Source of the DNA: a virus | Length of the DNA: 33,966 nt | Strand: one strand, 5' to 3' | IMG/VR virus record: IMGVR_UViG_3300042544_003954 | Coordinates: 1 to 33,966 of that record | In this document: piece by piece, positions 30,319 through 33,966 of the stretch | How the letters are laid out: the number at the start of each line of letters is the position of its first letter | Position numbering within the stretch: the first letter of the stretch is position 1 | Notes under the pieces: generated by a model | What the model saw: only the letters and a program-made list of their open reading frames with translations | Told to the model about the DNA's origin: nothing | Databases searched by the model: none | Program-made: the position numbers and the translations under genes

Positions 30319-30330
30319 ATTCTATATATT
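30319..30330 (-). promoter_or_regulatory. AATATATAGAAT box directly upstream of a start codon
   Basis: Minus-strand AATATATAGAAT abuts the ATG at 30318. It keeps the ATATATAG core of the other boxes, but the spacing is even shorter than at 29772. This is the second case of a box touching a start codon. Confidence 0.35.
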
Positions 30331-30334
30331 GTAT

Positions 30335-30706
30335 TTATTTTTGGTTAATTTGAACTGCTTTGATTAGCAAACTAGCAGTTGCGTAGTTTGTTGCAATTGG
30401 AATGTTGTAAACGTTACAAAGTCTTAGAAGCATTTGAACATCAACTTCATGGGCATGAGAGGTTAAGGGATCTATAAAGAAGATAACCCCATCAACATAT
30501 CCATTTGCTATCTCAGCTGCTATTTGAGCATCCCCACCATGCGGTCCTGATTTTTTCTTATCTACAGCAAGTCCAGCGTGCTCCAGATGTGTTCCAGTTG
30601 TTCCAGTTGCTACTATTAGATTCTGCTTAAAGAAATCTAATCTCTTCATCACAAACGCCACTAGATCCGGTTTTTTGTTGTCATGGGCTATCACTGCTAT
30701 TCTCAT
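30335..30706 (-). CDS. mgsA: Methylglyoxal synthase
   Basis: A 123-aa enzyme that converts dihydroxyacetone phosphate to methylglyoxal and phosphate. The start MRIAVIAHDNKK at 30706 is chosen because its ATG overlaps the TGA of the upstream gene by 4 nt (ATGA), and because homology begins there; an upstream in-frame ATG at 30763 would add 19 unrelated residues. Motifs match E. coli MgsA throughout: IAHD (His8), ATGTTG (33-38, phosphate binding), KSGPHGGDAQ (Asp59, the catalytic base equivalent of Asp71), FFIDPL (Asp79), HAHEVDV (His86, Asp89) and LLRLCNVYNIPIATNYATA. All active-site residues are kept, so it is very probably active. It is slightly shorter than bacterial MgsA (152 aa in E. coli). 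The gene sits among replication/repair genes of the phage, which is an unusual place for it. Confidence 0.95.
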   Translation of the reverse strand: MRIAVIAHDNKKPDLVAFVMKRLDFFKQNLIVATGTTGTHLEHAGLAVDKKKSGPHGGDAQIAAEIANGYVDGVIFFIDPLTSHAHEVDVQMLLRLCNVYNIPIATNYATASLLIKAVQINQK

Positions 30707-31143
30707 TTTTCTTCTTTTTCTTGATGCATTGATTTGATCTGGCTGTCCAGTTCTTTCACCCAAGAAAGGTATTTCTCTGGATAGTATTGTTTAAGTTCTC
30801 TTAGTTCCCTCTTAGAAACCTCGAATTTTTTCATGATGAATTTCTCAGTCTCCTCAAAGTCACTAAAATCTATCTTCTTTTCTTCTTTGCCCTCTTTCTT
30901 TTTAGTCTTCGTAAATATCCAAGGTGGGGTTTTAGAAAAGTGATTGGACATAGTTCCGTGCCACCAATCTACAACCGGTCTTGGATTTATCTTAACGTGA
31001 TTGAATTGGTTTGCTTGGATTGGAAATTGAATGCTCATGATCCTTTGAATCATGAAGAAATTTCTGACCTTATCGTTCTTCCCAACTTCCTCCCAGTCTT
31101 TCTTCTTCTTGAAGATTGTTTTTATTACGTCAAATAGTTCCAT
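30703..31143 (-). CDS. Unrecognised 146-aa basic protein next to RNase H
   Basis: A basic protein. The start MELFDVIKTIFKKKKDWEEV at 31143 is preferred because it follows the RNase H stop by one base; an upstream in-frame ATG at 31182 would add 13 residues overlapping that gene. The central part has QANQFNHVKINPRPVVDWWH and GTMSNHFSKTPPWIFTKTKK, a Trp/His/Pro-rich conserved-looking core. The C-terminus is helical and charged (FEVSKRELRELKQYYPEKYL). No known motif. In T4 the genes beside rnh encode DNA-binding, late-transcription and helicase-loader proteins (dsbA, 33, 59), so a replication or transcription accessory role is possible, but it is not shown by sequence. Its stop overlaps the start of the methylglyoxal synthase gene. 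Confidence 0.6.
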   Translation of the reverse strand: MELFDVIKTIFKKKKDWEEVGKNDKVRNFFMIQRIMSIQFPIQANQFNHVKINPRPVVDWWHGTMSNHFSKTPPWIFTKTKKKEGKEEKKIDFSDFEETEKFIMKKFEVSKRELRELKQYYPEKYLSWVKELDSQIKSMHQEKEEK

Positions 31144-31144
31144 A

Positions 31145-32281
31145 TTAGAAATTAGCGAAAGGATCAAAAGCTTTAGGAACACTTACTTCGGTTGTCCAAA
31201 CTGTTCCGTCTAAGATCTTTATTCTGTCTATAGTTATGTTCTTCTTAGGAAGTTCCATTCCTCTGGTTAGTTCTTCGTTACAAGATTCAGTAACAAATCC
31301 TGGCATTACCTCGGAGTCTAACCACATTAAAGTGTAGTTTCTTAGAATGTTTTTTGTTACCTTTTCTCTGTTTTCTGTGTTATCTACGTCTTTTAGAATT
31401 CGGAGTACAAATCCAGATATCCAGGATAGAAATTCCGAGTCTGCTAGCATTTCTTTGAAGGTAGAGTCTTTCCACTTAGATTGACTTAAAGATTCTAGGA
31501 TTTGCTCAGCTTTCTTAGGGGAAATACCATTGTTCTTTCCGCTTGCAGTTGGAACATACCATACTCCAGGAACTGCATCACCTTTATCTCCAGTTAGCAT
31601 TTTCATGAAGACAAAGTTTCTTCTGTTGACTTCTTCAACAGTAACTTTCTTTAGAAATTCTTTTACTTTATCTTTATCTGGTGAAATTGCAGCTGTCATA
31701 TCAAAGATAGAAACAGATTCGGTTTTATTTACCCAGTTGTCTTCCCAACCTGGAGGAACTGCTAAGATGTTATTCTTAGAATTGTTGTTCCAGATAACAG
31801 TCCAACCTTTCTCGTTGTGACGAGCCAGCTGGTGCATATCTTTATCCCCACTGATGATAATACAATTCTCACCGATAGAATTGAAATGTTCAGACCAGAA
31901 GTAAAGAAGATCATCACCTTCTGCACCTTTGACCTTAGAATAGATGAATCCCTGCTTCTCCATTTGCTGACCAAATTCTGCCATGAGATCAAAGAAGATT
32001 GTCCAGTCCACAGTTTCGTCTTTTACCCTGGTGGATTTATATCCTCCGTCTTCTATCTCAACATCCTTTCTCCAGGATCTACTATCGCAAGTAAATATTA
32101 ATCTACCACCTTGAGGAAGTAATTTTAGACCTGCACAGAGATCTGTAGCTATTTTTCTGATAAACATAGATTGTTCCCCTTTAGTTCCAAGAACCTCTGC
32201 AGGATCTTTTATTCCAAATCCACCAAAGACACCAAAGGTCTTGTGGAAAATATAGTTTCCGTCGCAAAGTATATTAATCAT
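31145..32281 (-). CDS. FEN-family 5'-3' exonuclease / RNase H (T4 Rnh-like)
   Basis: A 378-aa nuclease that removes RNA primers and 5' flaps. The acidic metal-binding positions of the FEN family are all visible: MINILCDGNYIF (Asp7), RLIFTCDSRSWRKD (Asp66), VKGAEGDDLLYF (Glu121, Asp123, Asp124), IISGDKDMHQL (Asp146, Asp148) and MLTGDKGDAVPGV (Asp232, Asp235; start of the helix-hairpin-helix). Basic residues SWRKD and YKSTRVKD after motif II suit 5'-end DNA binding. It is longer than T4 RNase H (305 aa). The C-terminus ends in AFDPFANF, an aromatic tail that could bind a clamp or SSB, but this is only a guess. It starts a minus-strand unit leading into the basic protein and methylglyoxal synthase genes. 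The conserved promoter block 32301-32345 lies upstream. Confidence 0.92.
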   Translation of the reverse strand: MINILCDGNYIFHKTFGVFGGFGIKDPAEVLGTKGEQSMFIRKIATDLCAGLKLLPQGGRLIFTCDSRSWRKDVEIEDGGYKSTRVKDETVDWTIFFDLMAEFGQQMEKQGFIYSKVKGAEGDDLLYFWSEHFNSIGENCIIISGDKDMHQLARHNEKGWTVIWNNNSKNNILAVPPGWEDNWVNKTESVSIFDMTAAISPDKDKVKEFLKKVTVEEVNRRNFVFMKMLTGDKGDAVPGVWYVPTASGKNNGISPKKAEQILESLSQSKWKDSTFKEMLADSEFLSWISGFVLRILKDVDNTENREKVTKNILRNYTLMWLDSEVMPGFVTESCNEELTRGMELPKKNITIDRIKILDGTVWTTEVSVPKAFDPFANF

Positions 32282-32300
32282 TTGTAATTTTATTTTTCAT

Positions 32301-32345
32301 TATAGATATATAGGGTTAGTTAATTTCATTTATAGAATATACGGT
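32301..32345 (-). promoter_or_regulatory. Conserved promoter block (TATAGATATATA … AATATACGGT), copy 1
   Basis: This 45-bp block lies between the RNase H start (32281) and the divergent homing endonuclease start (32347). Plus strand reads TATAGATATATAG, then TTAATTTCA, then AATATACGGT (32336-32345). The same three words in the same order occur at 33532-33573 upstream of the next minus-strand gene. ACCGTATATT on the minus strand is the likely promoter core for RNase H, 54 nt before its ATG. Confidence 0.55.
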
Positions 32346-32346
32346 C

Positions 32347-33189
32347 ATGGAAAATTATTATGTTTATATTTATTTAGATCCAAGAAAACCTGGGGTTTTT
32401 AATTACGAGGATCTCAGATTTGAATTTGAGCCCTTCTATGTTGGGAAGGGAACTAAAGGTAGATGCTTCAGTGGTATTAGAGATAAAAAATCCTGCAGGA
32501 AAGTTTCTAAGATAAATTCCATAATTAAAGATGGGAAATTCCCAATCATAATTAAGATTATAGAAGGAATAACAAATAAGGAATCTCAAATTATAGAAAG
32601 AACAACTATTTCTAAAATAGGTAGGGCAGACAGTAGTGAAGGTCCATTAACAAATATGACCTCCGGAGGAGAAGGTGGTTTGGGTCTAAAACATTCGGAC
32701 GTATGGAAAAAAACCTTATCAAAACCAATCCTTCAGTTCGATTTAGAAGGAAATGTTCTAAGTGAATATAATTCGGTTAAAGAAGCATCGGAAATTACCG
32801 GAACAATCAAACAAAATATATCAGCTAATCTTACCGGTAAATATAAATCGGCCGGAGGATTTATTTGGAAATATAAAGATCCTTCTCTCTCACTTCAAGG
32901 GCACTTGAAAAAATCCTTTGAAATGCCTAAACATTCGGAAGAGACTAAAAAGAAAATGTCATTCTCTGCAAAAAAAGGAGGGGATCATCACATGAGTAAA
33001 AAAATGGGGGATTTGCATCCTAGATCAAGAAAAATAATTCAAAAGAGCATGGAAGGAGAGACCGTTAGAATCTGGAATTCGATGTCGGATATTAAAAAAG
33101 AACTAGGGTTTAGCCCATCTAATATCTGTAGGTGCTGTAAGGGATCAGTTAAGAGAATTGGAGGATTTAAGTGGGAATATTTCCTTTAA
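32347..33189 (+). CDS. GIY-YIG homing endonuclease with NUMOD domains
   Basis: A 280-aa free-standing mobile endonuclease. The N-terminal GIY-YIG domain has YYVYIYLD (4-11) and FYVGKGTKGR (30-39) as the two signature strands, the latter with the conserved Arg. Glu in SQIIERTTISKIGR (about residue 85) is the metal ligand. NUMOD1-type DNA-binding repeats follow: PILQFDLEGNVLSEYNSVKE … GGFIWKY, and a second near the C-terminus ending GGFKWEYFL. A NUMOD3-like HSEETKKKMSFSAKKG lies between them. It cuts an intronless target to spread its own gene. It is on the plus strand against its neighbours and its ATG lies 1 nt from the AATATACGGT box. The last 23 nt overlap the 3' end of the convergent gene. 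The reading frame is intact. Confidence 0.92.
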   Translation: MENYYVYIYLDPRKPGVFNYEDLRFEFEPFYVGKGTKGRCFSGIRDKKSCRKVSKINSIIKDGKFPIIIKIIEGITNKESQIIERTTISKIGRADSSEGPLTNMTSGGEGGLGLKHSDVWKKTLSKPILQFDLEGNVLSEYNSVKEASEITGTIKQNISANLTGKYKSAGGFIWKYKDPSLSLQGHLKKSFEMPKHSEETKKKMSFSAKKGGDHHMSKKMGDLHPRSRKIIQKSMEGETVRIWNSMSDIKKELGFSPSNICRCCKGSVKRIGGFKWEYFL

Positions 33190-33496
33190 ATTTTTGTCTA
33201 TCTTCATCCTTACATTCATTTTTGGACAGTCTTTCTATTAGTTCTGGGTAATCTACAGCTTCAAGTCTTCTATCCCTTAAATCTTTCTCCCCTCGTATAT
33301 CATAAAATTTTCCGTCTATCTTGGTCCAAACGTGATTCCCGTCATAATATGCTTCGGATTCTTTAAATATTGACTTAAGTATCTTATAAAACTGGTAGCA
33401 ATTCCCCATAGCATATATAGCAATCGATCCACCAAAAGACTCTCTTATAGCTTTGATGATATCTAGTATTTCTGAATTTCTATCCACATTTATCAT
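33167..33496 (-). CDS. Small protein with Cys-His-Asp triad (papain-like fold suspected)
   Basis: A 109-aa protein. YAMGNCYQFYKILKSIF carries Cys33 at the head of a helix, AYYDGNHVWTKIDG carries His55 in a strand, and FYDIRGE carries Asp66. That C…H…D order and spacing is the minimal triad of NlpC/transglutaminase-like cysteine hydrolases. The 'GNCY.fy.iLk..f..aeayyd.nHv.tki.g.fYDi.G' pattern is a kind I associate with small uncharacterised phage proteins. The activity is not established; it may be a non-hydrolytic relative. The 3' end overlaps the homing endonuclease gene by 23 nt. It has the second copy of the conserved promoter block upstream (33532-33573). Confidence 0.6.
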   Translation of the reverse strand: MINVDRNSEILDIIKAIRESFGGSIAIYAMGNCYQFYKILKSIFKESEAYYDGNHVWTKIDGKFYDIRGEKDLRDRRLEAVDYPELIERLSKNECKDEDRQKFKGNIPT

Positions 33497-33531
33497 ATAT
33501 TTTTATTCTTATTGGTAATCTTATATTCCAT

Positions 33532-33573
33532 CATAGATATATAATGAGAATTAATTTCACACAAATATACGGT
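33532..33573 (-). promoter_or_regulatory. Conserved promoter block (ATAGATATATA … AATATACGGT), copy 2
   Basis: Plus strand reads CATAGATATATAA, TTAATTTCA, then AATATACGGT (33564-33573), matching 32301-32345 in word order. On the minus strand TATATTTG fits the Bacteroidota -7 consensus TAnnTTTG exactly. It lies 67 nt before the ATG of the minus-strand gene at 33496. Confidence 0.55.
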
Positions 33574-33617
33574 AAGAAAGATTGTTGAACTAAATTATAT
33601 TAACTAAATGAAGTTTT

Positions 33618-33966
33618 ATGAACAAAAAATTTTACAAATATTGGACGTTTCTGTGTCTTTATTATTTTACTAGCTTTACCCAACTTTTATTTTCTCAGGT
33701 TGGTTTTATGGGTTCGGGAACTATTACAGGCAATAATATTGACGTAAATACCCGCACACATCTTACCTCTAATGTCTCAGCAGGGAGTACTTCTATTTCG
33801 GTCAGCAACAGCAACTTATCTGGTTCTGTTTTTAGTGGCAATTTGTCATCTGGCGATTTAATCCTCATTATTCAAATGCAGGGTGCCACTATAAACATTG
33901 TAAATAATGCAACTTATGGTGCTATTACCAATTACAACAGTGCGGGACTGTATGAATTCAGGTGTG
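33618..33966 (+). CDS. Secreted Bacteroidota-type surface protein, N-terminal part (partial)
   Basis: A plus-strand frame from the ATG at 33618 is open to the window edge (116 codons). It starts MNKKFYKYWTFLCLYYFTSF, then TQLLFSQ|V: a basic N-terminus, a hydrophobic core and a Q|V-type cleavage region, a clear Sec signal peptide. The mature part has SNVSAGSTSISVSNSN and SSGDLILIIQMQGATIN, the 'aGs.s.tv……GDlIliiQMqGa' motif at the start of many large Bacteroidota surface proteins (gliding-motility-associated C-terminal domain type). Codon choice differs from the rest of the window (more C- and G-ending codons such as ACC, CGC, GGC, GTC, CAG). It could be host DNA, an assembly chimera or a cargo gene. 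No other protein in the window has a signal peptide. Confidence 0.75.
   Translation, partial: MNKKFYKYWTFLCLYYFTSFTQLLFSQVGFMGSGTITGNNIDVNTRTHLTSNVSAGSTSISVSNSNLSGSVFSGNLSSGDLILIIQMQGATINIVNNATYGAITNYNSAGLYEFRC

Noticed and set aside
30707-30763. Upstream in-frame start for methylglyoxal synthase at 30763.
   Set aside because: It would add 19 residues not found in the family and overlap the preceding gene by about 60 nt. The ATGA overlap at 30703-30706 gives a standard coupled start.
1-33966. Reassigned stop codons, as in some large gut phages.
   Set aside because: TAA, TAG (for instance 14093-14095) and TGA (30703-30705) each end well-defined genes at operon-like positions, so the standard code fits.

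Overview
The window is about 34 kb of a strongly AT-rich, gene-dense genome. It reads as part of a large T4-like myovirus (contractile tail), most likely infecting a member of the Bacteroidota. The T4-like parts are a gp23-type major capsid protein with its propeptide, a gp21-type prohead protease fused to a scaffold, a gp5-type hub OB domain, a LysM/gp53-like baseplate protein and a FEN-type RNase H. The Bacteroidota assignment rests on A-rich leaders without clear Shine-Dalgarno sequences, and on a Bacteroidota-type secreted protein at the right edge, although that last gene may not be phage DNA. TAA, TAG and TGA all end genes, so the standard code applies. Almost everything is on the minus strand. 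The exceptions are 10247-10960, the homing endonuclease 32347-33189 and the partial gene at the right edge.

Read in the direction of transcription (high to low coordinates), the layout is as follows. (1) 33.5-26.8 kb is a replication/repair/metabolism block: a small C-H-D-triad protein, a GIY-YIG homing endonuclease, FEN-family RNase H, an unknown protein, methylglyoxal synthase, a UVR-motif protein, an SH3-like protein, a divergent UvdE-like protein, a Fpg/Nei glycosylase and a PolB-type 3'-5' exonuclease. (2) 26.7-14.1 kb is the head block: a nucleotidyltransferase, an 816-aa protein with a hydrophobic stretch, the protease-scaffold fusion, the major capsid protein, three coiled-coil proteins, an 805-aa protein and a CHAP peptidase. 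(3) 14.0-12.0 kb holds two metabolic genes, a P-loop kinase and an asparagine synthase. (4) 12.0-6.8 kb holds mostly unrecognised small proteins plus a Nudix hydrolase. (5) 6.8-0 kb is a tightly packed tail/baseplate operon ending in the gp5-like hub, which runs off the left edge.

The main new observation is that many proteins in and around the head block begin with the same kind of short N-terminus: a hydrophobic start, then an aromatic-x-x-aromatic motif, then (I/L)-x-E at residues 14-18. This is the pattern of the T4 capsid-targeting sequence (MKTYQEFIAE-type) that loads internal proteins into the prohead and is then clipped by the head protease. The carriers include enzymes: a nucleotidyltransferase and a CHAP peptidase. 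This suggests a set of head-packaged proteins that could be delivered with the DNA. The protease is fused to a scaffold containing fourteen 14-residue repeats, each carrying a Y-(L/I/V)-A-E cleavage-type site, so the scaffold looks built to be cut into uniform short peptides.

The sequence also shows two recurrent upstream motifs. GGATATATAG-type boxes precede late and some other genes. AATATACGGT boxes occur three times, only in the repair/replication end. No tRNA, CRISPR array, portal, terminase or integrase was found in this window.
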